Assembly: GCA_024682835.1 (NCBI GenBank)
Contig: JAIKYU010000030.1
Location: 62,001-126,000, forward strand
Direction: 5' to 3'
DNA from: Lachnospiraceae bacterium
Lineage (GTDB): Bacteria; Bacillota; Clostridia; Lachnospirales; Lachnospiraceae
Length of the DNA: 64,000 nucleotides
Part shown: positions 36,963 to 45,466 of the stretch, piece after piece
How the letters are laid out: every line of letters begins with the position of its first letter
How positions within the stretch are numbered: position 1 is the stretch's first letter
The notes under the pieces: model-generated
Told to the model about the DNA's origin: nothing
What the model saw: the letters and a program-made list of their open reading frames with translations, nothing else
Database searches by the model: none
Made by a program: the position numbers and the translations under genes

Positions 36963-37697
36963 ATGGATCCCGTCAGAATCATTGAAGTGAAACGAAGCAT
37001 CTATGAGAGCAATGACCGGGAGGCAGAAAAGCTCAGACAGGAACTGAAGGAGAGGGGCATTTTTCTCCTCAATCTCATGTCTTCGCCCGGAAGCGGAAAG
37101 ACCACCACATTGAAGCAGGTGATCGCCCGTATGAAGGATGAATACCGGATCGGCGTGATGGAAGCGGATATCGATTCCGATATTGACGCGCGGGCGATTG
37201 CGGATACAGGGGTCAGAGCCATTCAGCTCCACACCGGCGGCATGTGCCACCTGGATGCCGGTATGACCAGGCAGGGGCTGGAGGAGCTGACGGCAGCGGA
37301 GGTGGATTTCGCCGTGCTGGAAAACGTCGGGAATCTCGTATGTCCTGCGGAGTTTGACACGGGAGCGACCAAAAACGCCATGATTCTGTCCGTGCCGGAA
37401 GGACATGACAAGCCCTTAAAGTATCCGCTGATGTTTTCCGTATGCGACGCGGTGCTGATCAATAAGACGGATGTCATGCCGTATTTCGATTTCGATCTGG
37501 AGCAGTGCCGCAAAAACATTGCGCTCAGGAATCCGAAGGCGGAGGTGTTTCCCGTCTGTGCAAAAACGGGAGAGGGAATAGAAGCCTTTACCGCATGGTT
37601 GAAAAAGGAGATTGACAGCAACTATGCCGGCGTAAGCGGCCACACCTTTCTGCTGCAGGGCAATGAGTTTATTATCAAGGAAATTGAGGAAACCTGA
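36963..37697 (+). CDS. hypB: HypB-like nickel-insertion GTPase
   Basis: GTPase that delivers nickel during [NiFe]-hydrogenase maturation (with HypA). 244 residues. It has the P-loop MSSPGSGKTTTL, EADIDSDIDARAI, LHTGGMCHLDAGM, LENVGNLVCPAEFDTGA and the NKTD specificity motif (INKTDVMPYF). The N-terminus lacks the CxxCGC metal site and the His-rich stretch of some homologues. The ATG at 36963 has GAGG 7 nt upstream and is preferred to 36957. No hydrogenase or other hyp genes are in the window; two histidine kinase genes follow at once (11-nt gap). Confidence 0.9.
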   Translation: MDPVRIIEVKRSIYESNDREAEKLRQELKERGIFLLNLMSSPGSGKTTTLKQVIARMKDEYRIGVMEADIDSDIDARAIADTGVRAIQLHTGGMCHLDAGMTRQGLEELTAAEVDFAVLENVGNLVCPAEFDTGATKNAMILSVPEGHDKPLKYPLMFSVCDAVLINKTDVMPYFDFDLEQCRKNIALRNPKAEVFPVCAKTGEGIEAFTAWLKKEIDSNYAGVSGHTFLLQGNEFIIKEIEET

Positions 37698-37708
37698 CGG
37701 AGGAACCG

Positions 37709-39775
37709 TTGGACGATCATTCACTGCAATATACGAGAGAGCATAATACCGTTGTAGGTATTATTACGGTGGCCTGCATCGGCACGATTGTGGGCGGCAT
37801 ATCTCTGGGATGGGAATTCTGGGTGCCGCCTCTGATTGTCGTCGGCCTGATTGTAACCTGGTTTCTTCATATCACCCAGTACGGCTCCAAGACCTTCCGC
37901 GAGAATTTCTATCTCGTTTTCACCATGCTGATCTCCTTTTATCACGGGGTACATCCGACCAGCATGTTTGAGATCGTGGTGGTATCCGCTTTGCTGATGG
38001 TCAATGTCACGCTGTTCAGGCGAAAGGAATTCGTCACGCTGATGCTGGCGGAATTCTTTGTCCTGATGATCCTGCAGGTGGTGATGGCGGTCCGGTCCGG
38101 GAGCATGATCTTTGACACCTTAAACGTCGCCAGGCTGGTTGTCCACGTGGTCGCGGAATTCTGTATCTACAAAGGCTTAAGCGATGCGATCCGCAACAAC
38201 AGACAGGACAGGGAGGAGCTCGAGATGCACTATCGCGACAGGGAGCGCTCCCGTGTGGATATGGAGGATTTCCTGGTCAACATCTCTCACGAGCTCCGCA
38301 CGCCGGTGAACGTGATCAACGGCATGTCCGCCCTGATTCTGAAAAAGGAGGAGAGGGAGGACGTGGCGGCCATCCGGGATGCCGGTCTGCGCCTTTCCCG
38401 TCAGATCGAGGACATTCAGGACTACAGTGAGATTCAGCGTGGGGATGTGGTGCTCGAGGAGGATAAGTACATGATCACCTCCGTGCTGAGCGACATCATC
38501 TCGGATTACATGGGACGCGAGGAAAACAGCGAGCTGGATCTGATTGTGGATCTGGATCCCACGCTTCCCGTGATGTTAAACGGCGACAGCCGCAAGATCG
38601 GCAAGGTCATCCGTCATCTTCTGGATAATGCGACCAAATTTACCAAGCTCGGCGGAATCTATCTCCGGGTGTCCGGAATCAGAAGAGAATACGGCATCAA
38701 TCTCACCATCGAGGTGACCGACACCGGCGTCGGTATGAGCCGTGCCCAGACGGAGAATATCTCCCGCGGAGTCTACCGGCTGAACGGCAAACGTGACCGG
38801 AGCACGGGAGGAATCGGACTCGGATTTTCCATTGTATATGGCTTTGTGCGTAAGATGAACGGCTTTGTGAATCTGGAGAGCCGGAACGGAAAGGGAACCA
38901 CCTTCCGGGTCAGCATCGCCCAGGAGATCATCGATCCGGCACCCTGTCTGAGCGTGCAGAACGAGCGCTTCATCAACGCGGTCTACTACGTGTTTCCGGA
39001 GAAATACAGCGTCCCCCGGGTGGGTGCCTTTTACCGGCACATGGCCACCAATCTGGCGGCAGGTCTTCGCCTGAACGTCTATTTTGCGTCCAATCTGCGG
39101 GAGCTCGGACAGCTTCTGGAGCGGGGAGATATCACGCATGTCTTCATGGGCGATGAGGAGTATGCCGACTCGCCGGATTATTTCGAGGAGCTTGCGAAGC
39201 TGAAGGTGACCGTCGCGGTTTCCGCGTCGAAGGATTTCCGGATGAAGCCGGAAAGCAGGGTGATCTGTCTGCCCAAGCCGCTGTACGCCATCCCTGTTGT
39301 CCATGTGCTCAACGGAGAGACGTCGACGCTGCTCTCACCGGGCGGCGAGGAGGAACGCAGACCGGTTCTCGACGGCGTGCGGGCGCTGGTCGTGGATGAC
39401 GAGCCCATGAATCTGGTGGTCGCGGTCGGATTGTTCAAGGAGTATCACATGATCATCGACACCGCGGCCAGCGGAAAAGAGGCCATTGAGAAATATGAAC
39501 AGAATGACTACACGCTTATTTTCATGGATCACATGATGCCGGAGATGGACGGTGTGGAGGCCATGAGACGGATCCGTGAAATCGCCCTGAAGAAGGGACA
39601 ATCGCCGCGTATCATCGCGCTGACGGCCAATGCCATCAGCGGGGCAAGGGAGATGTTCCTGCGCGAGGGCTTCGACGGCTTTATCAGCAAACCGATCAGC
39701 ATTCAGGATTTCGAACGGACCATTCACAGGGTGCTGCCCGCAGTCTCCTCCGGTCAGAAAGAGAGAGACCTATGA
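37709..39775 (+). CDS. Hybrid sensor histidine kinase/response regulator
   Basis: 688 residues starting at TTG 37709 after GACGGAGGA. Five or six N-terminal membrane helices (to about residue 155) are followed by a HisKA domain with FLVNISHELRTPVNVING (His194) and an HATPase with HLLDNATKF, DTGVGMS and GGIGLGFSI. A degenerate receiver-like middle domain follows, then a C-terminal receiver with VVDDEPMN and LIFMDHMMPEMDG. The kinase core is complete. The sensor has no known ligand-binding domain outside the membrane. The stop overlaps the next kinase start by 4 nt, so the two are probably translationally coupled. Confidence 0.92.
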   Translation: MDDHSLQYTREHNTVVGIITVACIGTIVGGISLGWEFWVPPLIVVGLIVTWFLHITQYGSKTFRENFYLVFTMLISFYHGVHPTSMFEIVVVSALLMVNVTLFRRKEFVTLMLAEFFVLMILQVVMAVRSGSMIFDTLNVARLVVHVVAEFCIYKGLSDAIRNNRQDREELEMHYRDRERSRVDMEDFLVNISHELRTPVNVINGMSALILKKEEREDVAAIRDAGLRLSRQIEDIQDYSEIQRGDVVLEEDKYMITSVLSDIISDYMGREENSELDLIVDLDPTLPVMLNGDSRKIGKVIRHLLDNATKFTKLGGIYLRVSGIRREYGINLTIEVTDTGVGMSRAQTENISRGVYRLNGKRDRSTGGIGLGFSIVYGFVRKMNGFVNLESRNGKGTTFRVSIAQEIIDPAPCLSVQNERFINAVYYVFPEKYSVPRVGAFYRHMATNLAAGLRLNVYFASNLRELGQLLERGDITHVFMGDEEYADSPDYFEELAKLKVTVAVSASKDFRMKPESRVICLPKPLYAIPVVHVLNGETSTLLSPGGEEERRPVLDGVRALVVDDEPMNLVVAVGLFKEYHMIIDTAASGKEAIEKYEQNDYTLIFMDHMMPEMDGVEAMRRIREIALKKGQSPRIIALTANAISGAREMFLREGFDGFISKPISIQDFERTIHRVLPAVSSGQKERDL

Positions 39776-42700
39776 GACTGCTCAGGCGCCTGCAGGCGAT
39801 GCTCCTCGACCCTGCGAGAGAACTCAAAGAGCGGGTTTTCATTCTGCTCAATTCGTCGGTGCTGGTCGTCGTGGCTGTCGCCCTTCTGGGGGATATCATC
39901 TACAGCGACAATATCGTCGAGATTGTGCTGCTGATCATCCTGATGGTTATCAACCCCTTGATGACGTATATCGGAGTAAAAACCGGCCATGTGGATGCGA
40001 CCGCCCGGATTTTGTCTTTTCTCCTGATCACGACCGCCATGCCGGTGGTCTTTCTGTTCGGCGGAGGCGTCGAGGGCGCGGCGATTCCCTGGATGGTATT
40101 CAGCTATCTTTATATCGGTCTGGTGCTGTTTGGCTGGTGGAGGGCACTGGCTCTGCTTCTGCTCACGGCCGTGGTGATTGGCCTCTTTTTTGTGGGCTAC
40201 CGTTATCCCGACGTGATCATCGGCCATCAGCGGGAGATTTTTTATCTGGACGCGGTGCTGGGTGTGATTGAGGTCGGAATGGTCTGCTTCGTCATGACCT
40301 GGTTCCAGAACCGCCTGTTCATGCAGGAAAATGAGCGCGCGAAGGCGGAGACCCGCAAGGTGGAAAAGCTCAACCGCGCACAGAACCGGTTTTTCTCCAG
40401 TATGAGTCACGAAATCCGGACGCCCATCAATTCCATTCTGGGACTGAATGAGATTATCCTGAGACAGGAGGATGCATCGGAGGAGATCATCCGCGACGCC
40501 GGAAACATTCAGGGCGCCGGCCGGATGCTTCTGGCGCTGATCAATGACATCCTTGATTTTTCCAGGATTGAGGCGGGCAAGATGGATATCGTGCCGGTCA
40601 ACTATGATGTCGCCGCCATGATTTCCGAAATCGTCAATATGATCTGGCTTCGCGCGGAGCAGAAGGGACTGGAGTTTAAGGTCGAGGTGGATCCCTCCGT
40701 TCCCGCGGAGCTTTTCGGCGATGAAATCCGCATCAAACAGATTCTGGTGAATCTCTTAAACAACGCGGTCAAATACACCAGAGAAGGTCTTGTCACCCTT
40801 CATGTGGAAAAGGAGGAGCTCAGGGAGGATCAGATCCTGTTGAGCTTTACGGTCATTGATACGGGTATCGGGATCAAGCAGGATGCGATTCCCTATCTTT
40901 TTGACGCCTTCAGACGGATGGACGAGGAGAAGAACACCGGAATCGAAGGAACGGGACTCGGCCTCTCCATTGTGAAGCAGCTTGTGGATCTGATGGACGG
41001 CAGGATCACGGTCAACAGTGTCTATATGCAGGGCTCCACCTTTATGGTGACCCTGTGGCAGAAGGTGACGCGATTCGATACGGTGGGTGATATCAGCCTG
41101 ACCAACCGTCCGGGAGGCGGAAAGCAGGACAGATATCAGGCCTGCTTCACCGCGCCGGATGTGCAGATTCTGATTGTGGACGACAACGAGATGAATCTGG
41201 AGGTGGAGAAAAAGCTTCTTGCCGGAACCGAAATGAAGGTGGATACCGCCCAAAACGGCGAGGACGCACTGTCCATGACCCAGAATACGCGCTATGATCT
41301 GATCCTGATGGATCATCTCATGCCGGGTATGGACGGAATCGAGTGCATGCAGCACATCCGAAAGCAGGCGGGGGGGCTCAACAACCATGTCCCCATCCTG
41401 GTGCTCACCGCCAACGCAGGCGGGGAGAACCGCGGCCTGTACAGCAGAAGCGGCTCTGACGGCTACCTGATGAAGCCGGTCACGGGGAAGCAGCTGGAGG
41501 AGGCCGTGCTCGGCCACGTGCCGGAATCCATGGTGACCTGGATGGAGGGCAGAGAAGCCGCCAGACTGCAGATGAACACGGGAGGAAGCTACAGCCGCAA
41601 GATCCCTGTGCTGGTCGCCACCAACAGCACCTGTGAACTGCCGCCCGCCGTGGTGCGTGAGCACCAGATCGACGTCATCCCCTTCAGTGTGATCGCGGAG
41701 GGCAGGGTCTATTACGATTCGGTGGAGGCCGGCACGGATGAGCTTCTGCGCTATATGAAGTCGGGTGTGCGCCTGGATTCGGAGGCACCCACCGTCGAGG
41801 AATTTGAGGCATTTTTCGGACAGGAGCTCAAAAAGGCACATAACATAATCTACATCACGATTTCCTCCGCCTTAAGCAAGGAATACGAGCGGGCAAGCGC
41901 CGCTGCAAAGGCCTACGGCAATGTCATCGTTTACGATTCAGGCTTCGCTTCGGGCTGCGTGGGACTTCTGGTGCTCCTGGCCCACAGAATGAGCACCCAG
42001 GGAAGATCGACGGAGGTGATCCTTGAGGAACTTGACAGCCTGAAGAGCAGGCTGATGTGCAGCTTCGTGACGGACGGCACGTTTTTTGAACGAAAGAAAG
42101 ACCTCCTCGGCAGAGGCATCTACAACATCACACGGGTCCTCGATGTCCGCCCCTTCGTGCGTATTAAGAACGGCAGGTTTCACATCCGCGGGGCAGTGGT
42201 CGGCGACCGGAGGAACGATTTCGACCGGTTTACGGATTACGCGCTGCCAAGGCTGGCGGATCCCGATCTGGATCTTGTGCTTGTCATCTACGTGTCTCTG
42301 ACAGAGGAGGACCGAAAGCGGATCGAGACACGGATCAGAAGACGTCATGCGTTTCGGAATATCCTTTTTCTGAAGGCCACCGGTGTGATGGCGATGCACT
42401 GCGGCCCTGATTCATTCGGTATCGCCTATTTCACACTGGGTGAGCAGGATCTGAATCTGAGCATGATGCTGATGATGGAGGATGCGCAGGAAGACGCGGA
42501 CCGGAATTTTGCGGAGGACGACGAATCGGAGCAGGAAGCCGGCGAGGTGGTTCCGGAATCAACGGCAGAAGCGGGGGAGGCGGCTCCGGAGTCAAAAGCG
42601 GAAACGGCGGATGGAGATGGCTTCGGGGAATGGTATGAGCACATACCCGGAATTGACGGCAGGAAAGGGATCCAGTACAACGGCTCTGAAGAAGCCTACA

Positions 42701-43296
42701 GGATGATCCTTCGCATTTTCATGGAGTCCATTGACGGAAAGAGCCGGGAACTGGATGATTACTACAACAGTGAGGACTGGGAAAACTATACCATCAAGGT
42801 GCATGCGCTCAAAAGCTCCGCCCGCCTCATCGGCGCCGGGAAGCTGGCGGACGATGCCTGGGCGCTGGAGCGCGCGGGAAATGACGGGGATCTGGAAACC
42901 ATCCGTAAGAATCACGCGCGGTTACTGAGTGATTTTAAGGGCTATCTGCCCATTCTTGCTCCGCTGTTTGAAGAGCAGCCGGAGGAGGCGGAGGAGGATA
43001 CGGGAGAGGGCAACGGCGAGGATTCCGTCCGGCACGAACAGATCCATCGGGTGATGATTGAAAGCGCCTATGAGGCGCTCCGGGAAGCGGCGGGGAGACG
43101 GGATGATGCAGCACTGCGAAAGACGTTTTCAGAGCTGGAGGAATACCGGTTTCCCGAAGTGGAGGCGGAAAGGCTTGCGAGGCTTAAGAGGGCCTATTCC
43201 CAAAAGGACTTTGACGGAATGATCCGTCAGATGGAGAAAATACGCAAGGGGGACCTGTCGGAACATCCGGCAGATGACGGGAAGGGGACGGCATGA
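39772..43296 (+). CDS. Hybrid histidine kinase fused to a DegV domain and HPt domain
   Basis: 1174 residues in this order: membrane helices (1-178), HisKA with SSMSHEIRTPINSILG (His213), HATPase with NLLNNAVKY and GTGLGLSI (about 318-430), receiver with LIVDDNEMN and LMDHLMPGMDG (Asp514), a DegV-family fatty-acid-binding domain (about 611-890) with VLVATNSTCELPP, ITISSALSKEYERA, YDSGFASGCVGLL and MAMHCGPDSFGIAYF, an acidic linker, an HPt domain with IKVHALKSSARLIG (His1011), and a helical C-terminus. DegV proteins normally bind fatty acids for the FakA kinase. Here one sits inside a phosphorelay protein, suggesting lipid sensing (inference). It overlaps both neighbours by 4 nt. Confidence 0.9.
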   Translation: MRLLRRLQAMLLDPARELKERVFILLNSSVLVVVAVALLGDIIYSDNIVEIVLLIILMVINPLMTYIGVKTGHVDATARILSFLLITTAMPVVFLFGGGVEGAAIPWMVFSYLYIGLVLFGWWRALALLLLTAVVIGLFFVGYRYPDVIIGHQREIFYLDAVLGVIEVGMVCFVMTWFQNRLFMQENERAKAETRKVEKLNRAQNRFFSSMSHEIRTPINSILGLNEIILRQEDASEEIIRDAGNIQGAGRMLLALINDILDFSRIEAGKMDIVPVNYDVAAMISEIVNMIWLRAEQKGLEFKVEVDPSVPAELFGDEIRIKQILVNLLNNAVKYTREGLVTLHVEKEELREDQILLSFTVIDTGIGIKQDAIPYLFDAFRRMDEEKNTGIEGTGLGLSIVKQLVDLMDGRITVNSVYMQGSTFMVTLWQKVTRFDTVGDISLTNRPGGGKQDRYQACFTAPDVQILIVDDNEMNLEVEKKLLAGTEMKVDTAQNGEDALSMTQNTRYDLILMDHLMPGMDGIECMQHIRKQAGGLNNHVPILVLTANAGGENRGLYSRSGSDGYLMKPVTGKQLEEAVLGHVPESMVTWMEGREAARLQMNTGGSYSRKIPVLVATNSTCELPPAVVREHQIDVIPFSVIAEGRVYYDSVEAGTDELLRYMKSGVRLDSEAPTVEEFEAFFGQELKKAHNIIYITISSALSKEYERASAAAKAYGNVIVYDSGFASGCVGLLVLLAHRMSTQGRSTEVILEELDSLKSRLMCSFVTDGTFFERKKDLLGRGIYNITRVLDVRPFVRIKNGRFHIRGAVVGDRRNDFDRFTDYALPRLADPDLDLVLVIYVSLTEEDRKRIETRIRRRHAFRNILFLKATGVMAMHCGPDSFGIAYFTLGEQDLNLSMMLMMEDAQEDADRNFAEDDESEQEAGEVVPESTAEAGEAAPESKAETADGDGFGEWYEHIPGIDGRKGIQYNGSEEAYRMILRIFMESIDGKSRELDDYYNSEDWENYTIKVHALKSSARLIGAGKLADDAWALERAGNDGDLETIRKNHARLLSDFKGYLPILAPLFEEQPEEAEEDTGEGNGEDSVRHEQIHRVMIESAYEALREAAGRRDDAALRKTFSELEEYRFPEVEAERLARLKRAYSQKDFDGMIRQMEKIRKGDLSEHPADDGKGTA

Positions 43297-45401
43297 AAAA
43301 ACGGAAAGCGGAGGCCGGATGGGTCTACACGATACTGCTGCTGTTTTCTGTGATCGTGCTCCTTCTGGTGATCCTGTTCAGCACAGACGCCTTTGATTCC
43401 GGATATAAGAATCATGTCCGCACCTTCGGCGGCGGCTGGATTCTGCCAAACGGGGAAGCCGCCAACATCAGCGATCTGCACCCGAGAGACCACGGCGGCA
43501 TTGTGGATGTGAAAAGGAAACTGCCGGGTGTGCTGACGGACGCGGACTGTCTGTGCTTCGAGAGCAGAAACGCCAATATTACCGTGTACCTGGACGATCG
43601 GGAAATCTATTCCTTTACCTCAAACGAGAATCTGACCGGATTGGGCTACGGCAACGCATTTCATCAGGTACAGCTTGGCCGGGAGGACGGCGGTCATATG
43701 ATCCGGGTTACTTTCTGGGGGGTACGACGTGGCTTCGGTCGAATCCTCAGCGCGTATCTTGCGCCGGCGACGGATTATTATCAAATGAACGTGTTGAGCC
43801 GGGTGCTTCCGGCGGTGATTTCCCTGAGCATCATCGCCATCGGCCTGACCATGCTGATCATTTTCCTGCAGATCCCGGACAAGGAGAACATGCCCTTCAA
43901 TATTCTCTCCCTGAGCATGGTGGCGGTCGTCATCGGATCCTGGCTGCTGGTGGACACCAATCTCATGACGCTTCTGATCGGACGTGTCTATTTCTGGCGG
44001 GCGCTTAACCGGCTGCTTGTACTGCTTGTCGGTTATCCCTGTGTCAGCTTTGTGAATTCCATCACCGAGCAGAAGCGCGATATCTACCTCCATCTTGCCT
44101 TTTTGGAAAACGTGCTGATATTCTGCACGATTCTCGGTCTCCGCTTCTTCGCGGGGGTGGACATGATGATCACCTTTTCGTACGGGGTCGGCGTCATGAT
44201 CTCCTTAAGTCTGATTCTTACGCTTGTCTGTATCATCGACAATGAACTGTATTGCCGGAGCAACGGAATCGTGAGCCGCGTCCGGAGCTTTTATCCCGGA
44301 ATGATTGCCCTGATCATCTGCGCGACACTCGATGTGGCTCTGTTCCTGATTCGTGTGATGTGGACGGATTCCTACGGAATTTTCAGCCGTTTCGGACTGG
44401 CTCTGTTTGTCCTGATGTCTCTTGTGCAGTTTCTGCGCTGGTGGACGAGAGACCGGAAAACGATCGCGAGGGACCGCTTCATCAACCGCGCCCTGCAGTA
44501 TACCGTGTCCTCCAATTCGTCGGAGGAGAGCATCCGTTCCATGCTTGACTTCATGGGGAAGGAGCTGCATGCCGGACGGATCGGCATCTTTGAGGAGCAG
44601 GGTAACGGCAAGTACCGGGGCACCTACGAATGGTTTCCGGAGGGAGGCTGCTCCGCAGGCCTCGATCTGATCTATCTGCCGTATGAAGGAATGGTGGAGG
44701 ATCTGCGCAAAACGTTTGATGCCAATAACCACAATCTGATCATCAATGATCCGGAGGATTACAGGCTGATCCATCCCTCACTCTACAACCTGCTGATGGC
44801 CAATCATATAAAGAGTATAGTTGCGGGACCGCTGGAATCAAAGGGCAGACTGCTGGGTGTGCTGACCTTTCTGGACGTCCCGGCGGAGGTGAGGGAGGAA
44901 ACCGCGGAGATCATCACGCTGATTTCCTATTTCCTGACACAGCTGATCAACCAGCGCGAGGAGCAAAAACGGCTTCGGAGGTACAGCTATATGGATTCCC
45001 TGACGGGCGCACAGAACCGCCGGGCCTTCAATGAGTACATCAGGGACGGACTGGACCTGTCGTCCGCTTTCGGGTATATCACCTGCAATCTGAAGGGACT
45101 GGAGGAGACCAACCGCAAAAAAGGCTATGAGGCGGGTGACCGGATGGTGGTATCCGTGGTGGATTGCCTGAAGGAGGTCTTTGGTGAAGGAAAGGTGTAC
45201 CGGATGAGCGGTTCCGAGTTTTCCGCCTTCGGCTTTGAAACCGACGAGACCTTCTTCCATGCGGATGTGCAGCGCGTGGTCAGACTGATGCACGAGAAGG
45301 AGCTGCAGGTGGATACAGGCAGTGTTTTCTGCGCTTTCGGAAGCATGGGTATGGAGCGCGTGATCAATCAGGTCCACGCACAGATGAGGGAAGCGCGATA
45401 A
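43293..45401 (+). CDS. Membrane protein with degenerate GGDEF domain
   Basis: 702 residues. After the first helix (about 11-33) lies an extracytoplasmic beta-rich domain (about 35-165). Seven or so helices (about 170-400) follow, as in 7TMR-DISM sensors, then a GAF-like region and a C-terminal GGDEF-family domain beginning YMDSLTGAQNRRAFNEYI. The active-site loop reads MSGSEFSAFG instead of GGDEF, and the metal-binding and substrate segments are altered, so it is probably not an active diguanylate cyclase. It is the fourth gene of the hypB-kinase operon and starts 4 nt inside the DegV-kinase gene. Confidence 0.85.
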   Translation: MKKRKAEAGWVYTILLLFSVIVLLLVILFSTDAFDSGYKNHVRTFGGGWILPNGEAANISDLHPRDHGGIVDVKRKLPGVLTDADCLCFESRNANITVYLDDREIYSFTSNENLTGLGYGNAFHQVQLGREDGGHMIRVTFWGVRRGFGRILSAYLAPATDYYQMNVLSRVLPAVISLSIIAIGLTMLIIFLQIPDKENMPFNILSLSMVAVVIGSWLLVDTNLMTLLIGRVYFWRALNRLLVLLVGYPCVSFVNSITEQKRDIYLHLAFLENVLIFCTILGLRFFAGVDMMITFSYGVGVMISLSLILTLVCIIDNELYCRSNGIVSRVRSFYPGMIALIICATLDVALFLIRVMWTDSYGIFSRFGLALFVLMSLVQFLRWWTRDRKTIARDRFINRALQYTVSSNSSEESIRSMLDFMGKELHAGRIGIFEEQGNGKYRGTYEWFPEGGCSAGLDLIYLPYEGMVEDLRKTFDANNHNLIINDPEDYRLIHPSLYNLLMANHIKSIVAGPLESKGRLLGVLTFLDVPAEVREETAEIITLISYFLTQLINQREEQKRLRRYSYMDSLTGAQNRRAFNEYIRDGLDLSSAFGYITCNLKGLEETNRKKGYEAGDRMVVSVVDCLKEVFGEGKVYRMSGSEFSAFGFETDETFFHADVQRVVRLMHEKELQVDTGSVFCAFGSMGMERVINQVHAQMREAR

Positions 45402-45466
45402 AAAGAAACGGCATTTCCGTAAGGATATAACGACCGAAAGAACCACAAACAGAGGAGGGAACAGAA

